Part shown: piece after piece, positions 1 to 11,801 of the stretch | How positions within the stretch are numbered: position 1 is the stretch's first letter | How the letters are laid out: every line of letters begins with the position of its first letter | Assembly: GCA_022113835.1 (NCBI GenBank) | Contig: JAILWY010000007.1 | Coordinates: 10,517,001-10,581,000 of the forward strand | DNA from: Atopsyche davidsoni | Lineage: Eukaryota; Arthropoda; Insecta; Trichoptera; Hydrobiosidae | Direction: 5' to 3' | DNA: 64,000 nt | Made by a program: the position numbers and the translations under genes | Notes under the pieces: generated by a model | What the model was told of the DNA's origin: nothing | Databases searched by the model: none | The model's input: only the letters and a program-made list of their open reading frames with translations

Positions 1-35
1 TGAGGTTTGGCGATCAGGACACGATCGTCAGCCGA

Positions 36-1754
36 ATGATGGAGGACATGCAGCAAATGCCGAGCCTCGACGATCACTGTGGGATCGAAAAAGTGATCGA
101 CATGGCAGTCGCGATAACAAATCTCGTCGCTGTCATCGGAAAGGTCGGAGTGAAATATTTGGCCCTCCCAAAACTCCTCGCCTCGATGGTCGAGAAATTG
201 CCTTTCTGCATCCAGTTCTTGTGGTTGCACGACAACTCCCACAAGTCCCTCGAGGGCGAAAGGCCGACGCTCGCTGAATTTGGAGCATGGCTAATGTCGC
301 GCGGCGAGCATGCAGCCTTTGCGGGGCTCGAGCGGAAGCGAACCTCAGGGAGAAGGCGGCGGGAAGCGCACGTCCTAGCCACAAGCAGCCGGCGCGACCC
401 GGAAGACGACGATCGCGACGGCGGCGATGACCGCCAGGACCGCCGCCAGTATGGCCGCCAAGATGGCCGCCAGGATGGCCGCCAGGATGGCCGCCAGGAT
501 GGCCGCCAAGATGGCCGCCAGGATGGCCGCCAAGATGGCCGCCAAGATGGCCGCCAAGATGGCCGCCAAGATGGCCGCCAAGGAAAGCGCTATGGAACAT
601 TGCTCACCTGCCTTACAACCAGGGCAGTGCGTCTAGAGCGTGCCGGAGGCCGCCCAGGCGCGGCGGCGGAGCCACCGCCGCGGTCGCCCTCCGCGCCGGC
701 AGCCCGCGATGTCCCGGGGCCGCTTGAACGTGCGGGCCGGGACTCGCCCTACATCGGGGGCATGCGGACCAGAGAGCCGCCGATTGCGCCTCTGCTGGCA
801 CCGCTGGCAGCCCGCGACGTCCCGCCGCCGATTGCACTGGCGGACGGGGATCGCCGCCAGGATGGCCGCAAGGATCGCCGCCAGGATGGCCGCAAGGATC
901 GCCGCCAGGATGGCCGCGAGGATGACCGACACGCTAGCCGCGGTTATCGCCGCGAGGACCGCCGCGATGACCGCCGGGAAGCGCCCCACACCGGGAGGCC
1001 GCCGCGTGCGTCCCTCCCAGCTGCGATGGCAGCGAGCAGCGTCCCTTCGTCGCTTGAACTTGCGAGTCGGGATGCGCTGCATACCGGGAGGCCGCCGCCT
1101 GCGCCCCTCCCAGCTGCGATGGCAGCGAGCAGCGTCCCTTCGTCGCTTGAACTTGCGAGTCGGGATGCGCTGCACACCGGGAGGCCGCCGCCCGCGCCCC
1201 TCCCAGCTGCGATGGCAGCGAGCAGCGTCCCTTCGTCGCTTGAACTTGCGAGTCGGGATGCGCTGCATACCGGGAGGCCGCCGCCTGCGCCCCTCCCAGC
1301 TGCGATGGCAGCGAGCAGCGTCCCTTCGTCGCTTGAACTTGCGAGTCGGGATGCGCTGCACACCGGGAGGCCGCCGCCTGCGCCACTCTCGGCTGCGTTG
1401 GCAACCAGCGACGAAGATGGCTGGACGAGTGACCCCGCGGAATTAGCACCCGCACCGCTGTGTGCTACACAGCCGATAACCTGCGTACCGACGCTGTCTG
1501 AGACAGCGCGACGTGCGAAGGTTATGAAGATAAACCACCACCCTCAAATGGGGGGAGCTAGTAGACTTATGCTTGCGCTTGGCCTGTTATGTATAAGCAG
1601 CGCAAGATACCTAGAGCTGCACCGAAGTGATTGTGCAATCAAAATGCACATTGCACCGAGAACCCGGTGCCCTGTTGAAGGCCTACTATCGCCTAAATGG
1701 GATTTGTTGAAATCAGAGCGTACGGACAAACGCTTTGCTTCAACGCTGGCCTAA
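36..1754 (+). CDS. Gag-like ORF inflated by in-frame repeats (probably non-autonomous element)
   Basis: A 572-residue open frame beginning at an ATG; the true start may lie upstream of the window. Residues 1-110 look like ordinary protein and carry the gag-type stretch 'RPTLAEFGAWLMSRGEHAAF'. About residues 136-185 are QDGR repeats from a 12-bp tandem array. Residues around 270-300 come from a 24-bp array, and about 318-452 are four 31-residue units from a 93-bp array. The last 120 residues are non-repetitive and unrecognised. All three repeat periods are multiples of three, so the frame survives expansion. GC content is far above the neighbouring DNA. The frame has no zinc knuckle or protease motif that I can see. 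Whether it is translated is unknown. Confidence 0.45.
   Translation: MMEDMQQMPSLDDHCGIEKVIDMAVAITNLVAVIGKVGVKYLALPKLLASMVEKLPFCIQFLWLHDNSHKSLEGERPTLAEFGAWLMSRGEHAAFAGLERKRTSGRRRREAHVLATSSRRDPEDDDRDGGDDRQDRRQYGRQDGRQDGRQDGRQDGRQDGRQDGRQDGRQDGRQDGRQDGRQGKRYGTLLTCLTTRAVRLERAGGRPGAAAEPPPRSPSAPAARDVPGPLERAGRDSPYIGGMRTREPPIAPLLAPLAARDVPPPIALADGDRRQDGRKDRRQDGRKDRRQDGREDDRHASRGYRREDRRDDRREAPHTGRPPRASLPAAMAASSVPSSLELASRDALHTGRPPPAPLPAAMAASSVPSSLELASRDALHTGRPPPAPLPAAMAASSVPSSLELASRDALHTGRPPPAPLPAAMAASSVPSSLELASRDALHTGRPPPAPLSAALATSDEDGWTSDPAELAPAPLCATQPITCVPTLSETARRAKVMKINHHPQMGGASRLMLALGLLCISSARYLELHRSDCAIKMHIAPRTRCPVEGLLSPKWDLLKSERTDKRFASTLA
441..583 (+). repeat. 12-bp minisatellite in gag-like ORF
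   Basis: About 11-12 copies of GATGGCCGCCAR in tandem, with only A/G variation at one position. The + frame reads QDGR; other frames read MAAK/MAAR and, on the other strand, AILA and GGHL. Every frame in both directions stays open across the array. Confidence 0.95.
845..925 (+). repeat. 24-bp tandem repeat, about 3 copies
   Basis: The unit is roughly GATCGCCGCCAGGATGGCCGCAAG. It looks like a dimer of the 12-bp unit at 441-583 with one half diverged, so the two arrays probably share an origin. Confidence 0.85.
987..1390 (+). repeat. 93-bp in-frame tandem repeat, four-plus copies
   Basis: The same block recurs exactly 93 bp apart: CTGCATACC or CTGCACACC starts at 1077, 1170 and 1263, and again near 1356. 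Copies are almost identical and differ mainly by T/C at one site, which alternates between copies. In the gag-like frame each unit is 31 residues (ELASRDALHTGRPP...). Near identity and alternating variants point to recent unequal exchange of a two-unit block. Confidence 0.95.
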
Positions 1755-2118
1755 CTGCTGCGCCGGCTACCCGCCGCCGCGGCCGCCTCGCCGTCGCCGC
1801 CACCCCGGCCGCGCCGATGCCTTCGCCGCCGCCCCGGTCGCCCCGACGCCCTCGCCGCCGCCGCTGGCCGCCCCGACGCCCTCGCCGCCGTCCCGGTCGC
1901 CCCGACGCCCTCGCCGCCGCCCCGGCGCCCCGACGCCCTCGCCGCCGCCCCGGTCGCCCCGACGCCCTCGCCGCCGCCGCTGGCCGCCCCGACGCCCTCG
2001 CCGCCGCCGCTGGCCGCCCCGACGCCCTCGCCGCCGCCCCGGTCGCCCCGACGCCCTCGCCGCCGCCGCTGGCCGCCCCGACGCCCTCGCCGCCGTCCCG
2101 GCCGCCCCGACGCCCTCA
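1750..2118 (+). repeat. GC-rich 30-bp tandem array
   Basis: Variant units about 27-30 bp long built around GCCCCGACGCCCTCGCCGCC, in roughly a dozen copies. Both strands are open in two frames each, giving Pro/Ala/Arg-rich or Gly/Arg-rich peptides that are almost certainly artefacts of composition. The array lies between the gag-like ORF and the LTR, where pol would be expected. Confidence 0.9.
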
Positions 2119-2227
2119 TCGCCTCCGTCTACACCAAGCCCGACTTGCGCCCACACATCCGCCGATGCCGAATACCGACGACCAGCCGACGTGGATCAAG
2201 AATTCGCGCAGACCCGAATGGGGGGAG

Positions 2228-2801
2228 TGTACCGGACGTCATATCACTGGATCGGCGGGATTTACGCGCTGAAATGTCCACGTGCATATTTGCAGGTGTG
2301 CGATGGAATATTATCCCTTTTAAGTGCCCACCTGCACATTGACGGCGGGATTTCTAGGTTTATGACGGTATATTGTTTGAGCGCGCCGCTAAGAGGTGTT
2401 TTCCCTAAGAAAGGTACAGAGAGAATCCCAGATTTAAATGGCCAGCTGTGCTGCTAATCCTTTTAGAGATCTCTTATGTGCACTGTTTAGAGCGCCGCTA
2501 AAAGGTGTTTTCCCCGGCTTGGGTCCCAGGGTTTAACTAACATCTGTACATTCCTGTGCTGTTAATCCCTTTGGGTTGTTTACTTTTAACATTCCAATGT
2601 ACATATATTTTCTGTATATAAACCCCATGTCCGGGCCCAATAAAATCAGAGTCAAGAACGAGTTGTTTCTGTGAACACCTCCCTTTCCTGCGACGTATCT
2701 CTCTTGCGATAAGCTTAGTAAAGATCAGCCTGAAAACTGCTCTCCCTGCGTCTGATGCCAAGCTGAGAGATACGAAGCACCCATCCCTGAAATCCAACAC
2801 A
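2228..2801 (+). mobile_element. Probable 3' LTR (574 bp)
   Basis: Begins TGT directly after a purine tract and ends CAACACA, giving the TG...CA termini of an LTR. It holds a TATA box (TATATAA near 2615-2621) and, about 20 bp on, an AATAAA at 2639-2644, the usual order for LTR promoter and polyadenylation signals. An internal partial duplication is visible: GAGCGCGCCGCTAAGAGGTG near 2380 recurs as a GAGCGCCGCTAAAAGGTG form near 2490. The 5' LTR lies outside the window, so end points and the 5-bp target duplication cannot be confirmed. Confidence 0.55.
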
Positions 2802-5580
2802 CCTATAAATAAATACAGTCTTTATACGTCCCGTATACTAGCTTTAGGATCGGGTAATTGAATTTTACCGAAATTCAATTTGGTTGCAAATGATTTGTAT
2901 CGATAATATATTTTATTTAGTAACTAAGGATGATTTAATATTCCAAAATACGAGATCTCCAAAATTTTACTCGTAATTTTGAATAATATTGTAACATCCT
3001 TGCTCATTTACATACTGATGTACTTGTGGATTTAAATCTCACCTGTGTTGCTAAAAACATTTTTCTATGATTTTTCTCGTCGTTTTACGAGTGTAAAATA
3101 AAATAAATATGTATGTGTAAAAAATGCGGATTGATTACATATTTTATAACAATCATCTGTAGCTTATTAGGTACGTCGCCTGTCCTTGCTGCGGAGTTAC
3201 TCCTGACATTGAGTTCGTAGTAACCAGCGTTTTTTTATTCCAAAACTCCCTAATCCAATTTAAAAGGGATTATTTCATCATCAGCATTGCGGACGATCAG
3301 ACGATGACCTTGGCGCTCGTTATTATTTTTAATCCGCTGGATTTTGCCAAACTTTAATACCTTCCATATTATACAACACACTGTTAGCAGCGTATGGGAT
3401 TTGCTTCTTTTGGTGTGATATATCTGTGTATTTCATCCAACAGATCTTTTGGCTAAAGCTTTTTTTTTATTTTATATTATATTCAGTGTCAAATCAATAA
3501 AATCACATATGGGCTGGCAGGTCGGAAATATGGCTATTGCGCAAAGATGGTCATCTTGGGTCATTTTTTGCACCCTCAGTTATATCTCGACACATATGTA
3601 CTATAGAAAAAAACTCCAATGGTCCAAAGTAGTAGTAGACATCGCATCGACGTCACTTTAGCGACAGTCTACCGGAGTTGTTATTTTTAACCACCGGGGG
3701 TGGGTTGCCTGTTTGACTCCTATCAGATGCGAGAAATGTCTTGGGTCTTGCTAGTCCTAAGACGTGACCGCTGTCCAAGAGATATTCATATATCGCAGAC
3801 AATACCGGTTGACAGTGTCAAGGGACTCGTTCATTTTCTCTGACCCTCTCGTAAATAGTAGCTTTGAGTGAAATACACAGTGGGGCAGTTTTAAACTAAG
3901 TTTGTAGATTCTGTTCGGCTCTAAATAAATTTTATCTTTAGAGACAAAAATCTTTATTTCCATACAAAAAAAGTTGCGAAAAATCAAGCCCTGAATATTT
4001 TTTTCTCTCCTACAGTAAATGTGATATTTTAATGAAAACAGTATTTATATAGCTCATTAACCCTTACTGCCTACCCAGGGCTATCCAAACCCCCAAATGT
4101 TAATTTCATACTTAAATTTAACGGAAGGCTATTTCACAATGCCCTCATGCAATACACGCGGTTGTTAGAGCAGCCTTTACCACCGCAAGCACGAGGTTAC
4201 TTCAAACTATTAAATATAGCAAATAAAACAAGATCAATTGCTTTTGCGCTTGTAATTTTTTTTATCGGTGTAAAAATCGCAATCCGTGAAATGTATCTGC
4301 CACACAAGGGCGATAATTACTAGGACATAATTACAGGGTAACGATCTCAAGGTAATAATTATGTGGAGTGAGAGCTCGTAGCGTCTATATCAGCTAGGGC
4401 TATAGACCCTCACCGTGCTATGCAGTCATTTTCTAAACCAGGTCTATGTAAATTTAAGCTTATTGACGTCATTGTCTCGTCATACCCATTGTCTAATCAT
4501 AAAATAAAAGTAAATCATTATTTAAATTTAAAAAACAAATACCTGTTACTAGCAAAGTTAAATTATATCGCCAAGGCCTCAACCCGGGAATAAGGTATTA
4601 TAATATCTCTTATTTTTCATAAAGATGCATTAATATTTTAAATTCATTGTCAGAGTCAATTATTCTAGAGTTTTCTACGAGAAGCTGCATTTTGCTGACA
4701 TGCATATCTAAATTAAAATGCAGATGTAAAATTCATGAAAAGTATTGGTATAGTTCATATATTTGATTCTCTCAAATAAGTACTTAACTTCATGAATCAA
4801 CTGTATTTTGAAAATATTTAATCACCACTTACATAAATTGGTATTAAAGTAAATTTCCAAGTACACGTAAAATTCCTACTATTTCGCAACATATGCAAAG
4901 TCTTTTTAATTAACGGTTCAAATGTTTGAAATATTACCTAAACTTCTTTCATAAAGCGGGCGCGGATTACATTTATGTAAACTGAATTATTACTTTTTTT
5001 GAATTTATTTATACGTAATACCTTTTTACGTAATTTATACGTAATAAACTATTTTGTCAGACAATTTGAAAATTACCGCCCTACTTGAAATTAAATCGTC
5101 AAGACGGTGCTTGACGCTTGATTGCAAGATTTTTATGTGCCGAAATATTGACATTTGACCTATCAGGTTAAAAAAATTGGCATACGTTTTTCCGTTGTTT
5201 AAACGATTTGATCTTCAGTATCATTATTTTTATAATTAAATTCCTGATAAGTTATCTTTGCATAATTTCTATTGTGTGGTTTAGATATAATTCTCTAAAG
5301 TATGTAATAAAAAGTTCAATAAAAATATCATTTTAGCCATACCATAAAGCACGTCATGAATTATTGCAGCAAAAGCTCGCATTGTCTATGGTGCTTGTAA
5401 ACAAAAACTTCACCCGGTATGACAGAAAATGCTTGGCATACAATAATTGTTGTGTTGTAGTTTAAAATATGAGGTATTATTTTAATATGGTCGGATGACA
5501 ATACTAGTTTTTGCATTAATATTCTTTATTAGATCGTTAAAAAGTTTTTGTTAGATTATAAAAATAATAATAATAAGTCA
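2802..5580. other. AT-rich intergenic DNA, promoter side of first ZAD gene
   Basis: No convincing coding sequence. The stretch is AT-rich apart from short GC-richer patches near 3170-3240, 3680-3780 and 4360-4430 that look like fragments of old dispersed repeats. The last few hundred bases presumably hold the promoter and 5' UTR of the gene starting at 5581; I see no distinctive motif. Confidence 0.6.
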
Positions 5581-7131
5581 ATGGAATCTGAAAAAATGAT
5601 AATCGTATGCAGGATTTGTTTAGACGAAACAAAAACTATCCAGTCTATATTTCACCCTTTTGACTCAGCTTCTAAAGTGAGTGAAAGAATATCAACTTGT
5701 GCAGGCGTCGATATAATGGAAAACGACGGCTTACCGCATCATATTTGCAAGCCCTGCATCGAAGAGCTAAAGGTAACCATCAATTTTGTCAACAAATGTC
5801 AGAAATCTGATCGGCAATTACGGAGCATGGTGAAAAATGATATTGAGGAACCCAAAGACGAAAAAACAGAAGTCTCCCGTAGTTTGAAATTCGAGATCAA
5901 GGAAGAATTACCCGAGAAATCGGAAGATTCAGACGACGACTTTATATCCAGCGCAGTTGATAATTTATGCGAGGAAAATATGCATAAATATCCTTATCGA
6001 GCGAAAGAGCCTCGATACCGAAAAAATGTGAAGGACGACCCTGGAACAACAAAATGCAAGATAAGCAAAAGAAAACTGCAATCGAAACCTTCAAGTAAAA
6101 ATGTGAACATTGAAGAAAACAACAGAATAGAGTGCAACATATGTGGACTAAAAGCCAAAAGTCGTTCGGCACTCGCAACCCATGTGCGCCGACACACTGG
6201 AGAAAGACCCTTCATCTGTTCCTCCTGTCCTCGTGCTTTCTCTCAGAAGTCTGCTCTACATGTCCACGCTACCCGCCGTCACTCCCTTCCATCGTCACTC
6301 CGACCACAACCCGAACGTCGCCACACATGCGAGCTTTGCGGCAAAACATTTGCCTCCAAGAGTAATCTTACTGTCCACCGCCGTACCCACACAGGAGAAA
6401 CGCCTTATGAGTGCAACTTCTGCGCACGACGCTTTGCTCAGGTGAGTTCACTCATCGGTCATCGGCGCCGTCACACAGGAGAACGACCCTACAGCTGCTC
6501 CGCCTGTGGAAAGAGTTTTTCTGAACTCACACACCTCAAGCGCCACCGTAGCGTGCATAGTGAGGACCGCCCGCACATCTGCAATGTGTGTGGAAAAGGC
6601 TTGAAATCTCCATTCGCTCTAAAAATACACGCAAAGCTGCACACTGCCTTAAGGGAGCATGTATGCGAGCACTGCGGGGCTGCCTTCAGCGTGAAGGGTA
6701 ATCTGGCATCACATTTACGCGTTGTTCACTCGGAGCGTTCAGGGCAGTGTCCTGTGTGTCGCAAGCTCTGCCCGCGTCTTGAAGAACACATGGTGGAGCA
6801 CACTGGAGAAAAACCCCATGTGTGTGCAGAGTGTGGCCGGAAATTTGCACGACTGCGCGGCTTAGAAGTACATGCCCGTCAGCACAGCGCGGCAGGACGC
6901 TTCAAGTGTAGTGTGGAGGGATGTGAGCGAACGTTTGCAGCACGCTGGGTACACGAATGTCATGAGCTGAAGCACAGTGGTCGCACACCATACTCCTGCA
7001 AGTACTGCAGCAAAGGTTTCCTGAGAGTTTGTCACCTCACTAAGCATATGAAACTCAGTCATCCCAATGATTGGAAGAAAACTGCCGCAGCGAGCACCTT
7101 ACCTAATCATGATAAAAATGAAGTTCATTAA
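5581..7131 (+). CDS. ZAD-C2H2 zinc-finger protein, single exon (ZNF-1)
   Basis: Predicted nuclear DNA-binding protein of 516 residues. The frame is open from 5548 but begins there with TTG; the first ATG is 5581. The N-terminal ZAD domain has its four zinc-binding cysteines at residues 10, 13, 56 and 59 (CRIC...CKPC). An acidic, lysine-containing linker follows, including '[18 protein letters not shown]'. Then come eleven C2H2 fingers joined largely by TGE(R/K)P-type linkers. Finger 8 is short (C-x2-C-x9-H-x3-H) and finger 10 has C-x4-C; the next three genes share both oddities, so the four are related. ZAD domains of this family usually mediate dimerisation. The gene is convergent with the next one. 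Its DNA target cannot be read from the sequence. Confidence 0.93.
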   Translation: MESEKMIIVCRICLDETKTIQSIFHPFDSASKVSERISTCAGVDIMENDGLPHHICKPCIEELKVTINFVNKCQKSDRQLRSMVKNDIEEPKDEKTEVSRSLKFEIKEELPEKSEDSDDDFISSAVDNLCEENMHKYPYRAKEPRYRKNVKDDPGTTKCKISKRKLQSKPSSKNVNIEENNRIECNICGLKAKSRSALATHVRRHTGERPFICSSCPRAFSQKSALHVHATRRHSLPSSLRPQPERRHTCELCGKTFASKSNLTVHRRTHTGETPYECNFCARRFAQVSSLIGHRRRHTGERPYSCSACGKSFSELTHLKRHRSVHSEDRPHICNVCGKGLKSPFALKIHAKLHTALREHVCEHCGAAFSVKGNLASHLRVVHSERSGQCPVCRKLCPRLEEHMVEHTGEKPHVCAECGRKFARLRGLEVHARQHSAAGRFKCSVEGCERTFAARWVHECHELKHSGRTPYSCKYCSKGFLRVCHLTKHMKLSHPNDWKKTAAASTLPNHDKNEVH

Positions 7132-8128
7132 ACAATACCTTCCATTTATTAATTATCTTTTTGCTAACTTATGTTCTCATGCCAAACAGTCGAGCTACTA
7201 ATAAATGTACTTCTTTTGTCATATAGTATTCAACATTTTTACTTAGAATAAACTACTTGTATTATGAATATATCTTGCTTTTTTCTTGTGCAATTTTTAT
7301 GTAAGAACTGATTATGCTCTGAGAACTGAGTACTTAATTTTTGTTTCTATTTTAATTGAAAAATTGTGAACAATAGTGTTTGCCAACACACATTGGGTAG
7401 GAAGAGCGATCAACCCAACATCATCTACTGAAACCAGATACTCTATATAGAACCTACAGGTAGAATACAGTCAAATGTGATGCAGATTAATTTATATATT
7501 CTTTGAAGAAAACTGTCCAAATGAAGTTACTAATTTCAACAATCACAACACAATTCACTTTTTTGAGGTTTTTGAAAACAAGTTTATTTTTATTTATTCA
7601 ATAATAGAAACATTTTACATTTCTTACAACAGATGAAAAGTACTTTTTCATGTAAAAATACATGTCACTCATATAATAATAGTTAACTAATACAAAAATG
7701 TATAAAAAATATTTAAAAATAAAATAAGGGTTTACTGTTACAACTGTTACCCACATCGGATCATTATTATGGATAGTCAACTGCTAAGTTGAATAATTTT
7801 TTTTACTCCATCAGATTAATCGAAATGTTCACTGCAAAGATAATCAAATAAAAAAATGCCACCTTCTGCTTCCGACTTTTATACTAAAATATCTTGGGTC
7901 ATCTTCATCCTTTTTTTTGCTTTAAAGCCATCCATTGAGTATCCAACGCTTCAGATATATTTTGATGGAGCTTAGAGAAAACTAGAGGGAGGTTAAGACG
8001 AGACCAATTATAAACTGCTGTGTTTACATTAGAATCTATAGTAGTAAAATAAAATCATCATTTGCTAGCACCAGATTTATTATTTACTAGACTCAATATT
8101 ATCATTGATAATAGCACTTTAGTTTTTT
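7132..8128. other. Convergent intergenic region
   Basis: 3' UTRs of two convergent zinc-finger genes. AT-rich, with no other coding signal seen. Confidence 0.6.
7200..7252 (+). terminator. Poly(A) signals of ZNF-1
   Basis: Two AATAAA hexamers at 7200-7205 and 7247-7252, 70-120 bp after the stop codon. Confidence 0.6.
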
Positions 8129-9676
8129 TTAACTGCTACGATCATTATGAATAGTGTTTACATGGCGAGATAGATCACTCATACGGAAAAACCCTTTGGA
8201 ACAATGAGGGCAAATGTGTGAAGTCTCATTGGAATGAATCTTGCGGGTGTGAAAGTCCAGCATATTGCGTTTGGGAAATGTCTCTCGGCAATTATCTTCA
8301 GGGCATTTGAATTTTCCGGCGTTGGCATGCAGTACTGCATGGCCAGCTAGGCTGCTACGCTGCCCAAAACGACGACCGCACACTTCGCACTCGTGAGGAC
8401 AGTCACCAGTGTGGGTGTGCATGTGTTCCTTCAAGTCTGATGTCTCACGCCCACACAGTGTGCACTGTCCTGCTCCTTCTCCGTGCATTTTTTTAATATG
8501 ATTTTCAAGATTAGCCTTCACGGAAAACTTTTTCCCACATTGCTCACATATGAAGTCTTTGTCAGAGTGCACCAACATATGCTGACGCAGGGCGTAGGGA
8601 GACTTGGTGGTTTTGTGACACACGCGACATGTGTGAGGTCGAAGATCTGAGTGCACGAAGGCGTGGTGCTTGAGGGTGGAGGAGTGGGCGAAGGACTTCC
8701 CACACAACTCGCAAGAGTACGGTTTCTCTTTGGTGTGGACGCGCTTGTGGCGCCAGAAGGAAGAGCGACTCGAGAATACTCGCGAACAATGCGGACAAGC
8801 GTAAGGACTCTCCCCTGTGTGGTTTCGGCGATGCTCCACTAACGTGCCGGACTGAGCAAATCTGTAACCAAATAAATATTAAATGTAGAAAACATAGTTT
8901 TATTACTCCATTTGATTAAATCAATCAAATAGAAATATCATATTTCTGGGCTATGGGTAGAATGCTCACCTCATGGGGCAGTAATTGCAGAGGAAAGGCT
9001 TTTCTCCAGAGTGTGTCCGTGTGTGTACAACGAGATCACTTTTTCTCTTGAAAACTCTTCCACAGACACTGCAAGAGTATGAAAGCTGCAAGTCCTTGTG
9101 GTTTAAACGAATATGCTTCTTCAGTCGGCAAGCAGTCTCTGCTATGTGGTCACATGACGGACATTTGAGATTTTCTTTGAAGCCCTTAGAAGATTTTCTC
9201 TTTTTACTTTTTATTTTTTTGCGAGTAAGACGATCATCAGCGTGAGCAAGCGAATTAACTACCTCCTCTATTTCAACTTTATATTCAGTTTCTTCTCCTT
9301 CCGACTCTAGACTGTCAATCGAACCATCCGACTTCATGTATGAAGGGGCATATTCTTCTTTTATTTCCACTTTAATATCCATTAAAGCTGAATCTGACGA
9401 TTCCCACACTGGCTTTCTCTCTTTGAAATGTTTCTGCAACGAAATCTCCGATTCCCGACACATGGTAACAAATTTCCAAACCGTAGGTAATTGAAACACG
9501 CAGGATTGGCACAGCTTATTAGGGTATTCCGAGACCACAGAAACATCAACATTTGTGCAGCAAGCTATCATTTCTCGATACCTACTCGTATGAGGATCTA
9601 ACGTATCATCAATAGATACTTCACTATCAGTTTTGTGTAAACATGTTCTACAAGTGGTATTTGAGTTTATATCCAT
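8129..9676 (-). CDS. ZAD-C2H2 zinc-finger protein, two exons (ZNF-2)
   Basis: Exons 9676-8970 and 8861-8129, giving 479 residues. The donor reads AG|GTGAGC and the acceptor TTACAG|A; joining them in phase 2 rebuilds an intact third finger ([17 protein letters not shown]). Without this splice both halves would be truncated, so the 108-bp intron is well supported. The ZAD cysteines are residues 9, 12, 56 and 59. A Lys/Glu-rich linker holds 'IKVEIKEEY', the SUMO-site-like pattern shared by its neighbours. Eleven fingers follow, including the short finger and the C-x4-C finger common to this cluster. The ZAD is clearly closest to that of ZNF-3 next door, which has no intron here. Predicted nuclear transcription factor; target unknown. 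Confidence 0.92.
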
Positions 9677-11801
9677 TTTATGATAACTTTAAAAAAGACG
9701 GCAAATTGTAAATATAAGGCTAGACAGTCTGTTGTTATTTTTGTAATAAACATTTGACATTTAATAACAGTGTTGCCAGGAAGAAACGTAATGAAAATTA
9801 CAAACGTATAATAAAAATTCTCGATCAGATTGGCATTCTATGTACTTAAGATAACATACAGAAATATTTAAAGCTTTGTAATAACAGTAATGTTAATGTT
9901 CTGAAATGCCAGATATTTTCATTAATTAATAACGCGCAAATGAACAAATAAATACTTGAAAATTCCGCAAAACGAATTGATGGTCGGATGTGATAAATAA
10001 TATTCTGCCCTATCAAAAATATTTTAAGGTAAACAGAACGTTTTCAAGTTGCTTAAAAAAATATATAATACCGGAAAACTTTAATAAAACTACCAATTAT
10101 GTTTTTTGTACAATGATGAATTCCTAGTATTTCATGAATTTGTACTAATTTTTTAATTCTAGAAACACATCTTAATAAATTTGACATAAAAATTAAGTTT
10201 AATTTGACAAAGCTCTGATTTCTATTTTAAAAGTGAACACATTTTGTTTTGACACTTGGTCCTTTTTTTTTAGATATCATGCGAGTCTGAAATCAAACCT
10301 GTCATAAAAACCAAACACTGATGCCTATTTTCGGTTTATTTGTATCAATAAATTGGCGTTGTAAACATGAAACCCTCAGGAAATATTTCAAGAATACCAT
10401 GTTAAAATTTTATTACCATCATTTTGTGACTAATAAAAAAAATTCCTTTCATTTTGCGTGTTTTCATTATTAAAATTAAAATTTTATTTAATTTTAAAAA
10501 ATTTATATTTTTATTCAGTTTTATTTTTAAATCTAACTTTAAAATGTTAACTGAACTCTGCCCTCGGGTTGCACAAATAAAATGATCAACTCCAAAATTA
10601 AATAAATTTATTGTGAAACATCTACTATAATAGAAATAACATTTTTTTTCAATTTATATATTAATTTATAATCAATTAAACCTGTATAGGTAAAATCGTA
10701 CTTCCTGTGAGATGGTCTTCACAAAAAACCAATAATAAATTATATATTACTCTTCGAGCAACATTATATTTCGAAGACAGCAATATTTTAAAATAATGGC
10801 CTTATTGCTCACATTCACATCAGATATATTCACATTGAATAATGATTTAGTTTTAATAGTTTAAATAACTTTTCGAAATATAATTATAATAATTAATTTA
10901 AATTTTAAAAAGCAGCAGAAATCAAGGCTTTTGTCTGTCTACTTTATAAATAAATTAACACTCTGTGGTGTTACCAAAGAATTAAATTAAATAGTAAAGC
11001 AGCATTAAATTTATATTTGTATACAATAATACACAGTTTAAATTAAACATAAGTAAAGTAAATGCTCCAATTTCTGTGAAGCATTTATGTGTAACAAAAA
11101 ATATACAACGATAATCTACAAGCTACTCCTGGTTTTGCTTCAAAACACTTGTACTAGAACATATCACATATTAACTATCAAGATTGGCATTTAATCTTAC
11201 AGAGCTGCTTCCATAAAAAATAATGGTACATTAATTAATTACTTTATACCTTTTTTTCTGATATTGTAAACTGAAGTTAAAACATCATCACCTTTGTTAC
11301 CCATGAATACGGAAAATATATTCTTACTGAACTACTTTCCATCAACAATATTTTTCTCTAGCACCAACTTCTTCATATTTGGTCTGACCGTGACGGGTTT
11401 AAGCAATTTGAACTTTGAATATTTAATAGGGTTAACTCAACTATTTCAGTCTTCTATTCTAAATAGAACTCACGAGATTGCTCACACTATCTAGCATAAG
11501 ATTTGATATTAAATGCCATTTCACTGTGAACTGTAACAGTATTAAAGATTCAAGTATCTTATACAAAGCATATTTTATAAATCGTCTCGTAAAAAGATTA
11601 AATTGAATAAACTTTTTATATATTACTAATATTTTTTTATAATTTATTATTAAATATATCTTTTTCTCAATTGAATTATAAGACCCTATTATAAAAAAAA
11701 ATAATTTAAATTTAAAATTACTTTTACTTCATCGATTTCAAATATTTTAAATAAAAAGTATGTAAATATTTAATGTATAATATATTGGGTCAGTAAAATT
11801 A
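9677..11801. other. AT-rich intergenic DNA
   Basis: Upstream of ZNF-2 and downstream of ZNF-3. Very AT-rich with many short A/T runs. No coding, RNA or repeat signal that I can support. Confidence 0.6.

Larger units (their letters stand above)
1..2801 (+). mobile_element. 3' portion of a BEL/Pao-like LTR retrotransposon, repeat-expanded
   Basis: The segment enters the window inside a gag-like frame and ends in a probable 3' LTR at 2228-2801. The early protein holds the gag pattern 'PTLAEFGAWL' followed by a basic region, which resembles the 'TL-EF--WL' stretch of BEL/Pao gag proteins. A purine tract (AATGGGGGGAG) lies directly before the LTR, as a polypurine primer would. No protease, reverse transcriptase or integrase coding is visible between gag and LTR; that space is filled by GC-rich tandem repeats. 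The copy is therefore probably a non-autonomous or internally deleted derivative. The family assignment rests on a short motif and is moderate. Confidence 0.6.

Noticed and set aside
133..1455. Many long frames on both strands of the retroelement arrays
   Set aside because: GC-rich repeats with periods divisible by three lack stop codons in every frame; only the gag-like frame continues into non-repeat protein-like sequence.
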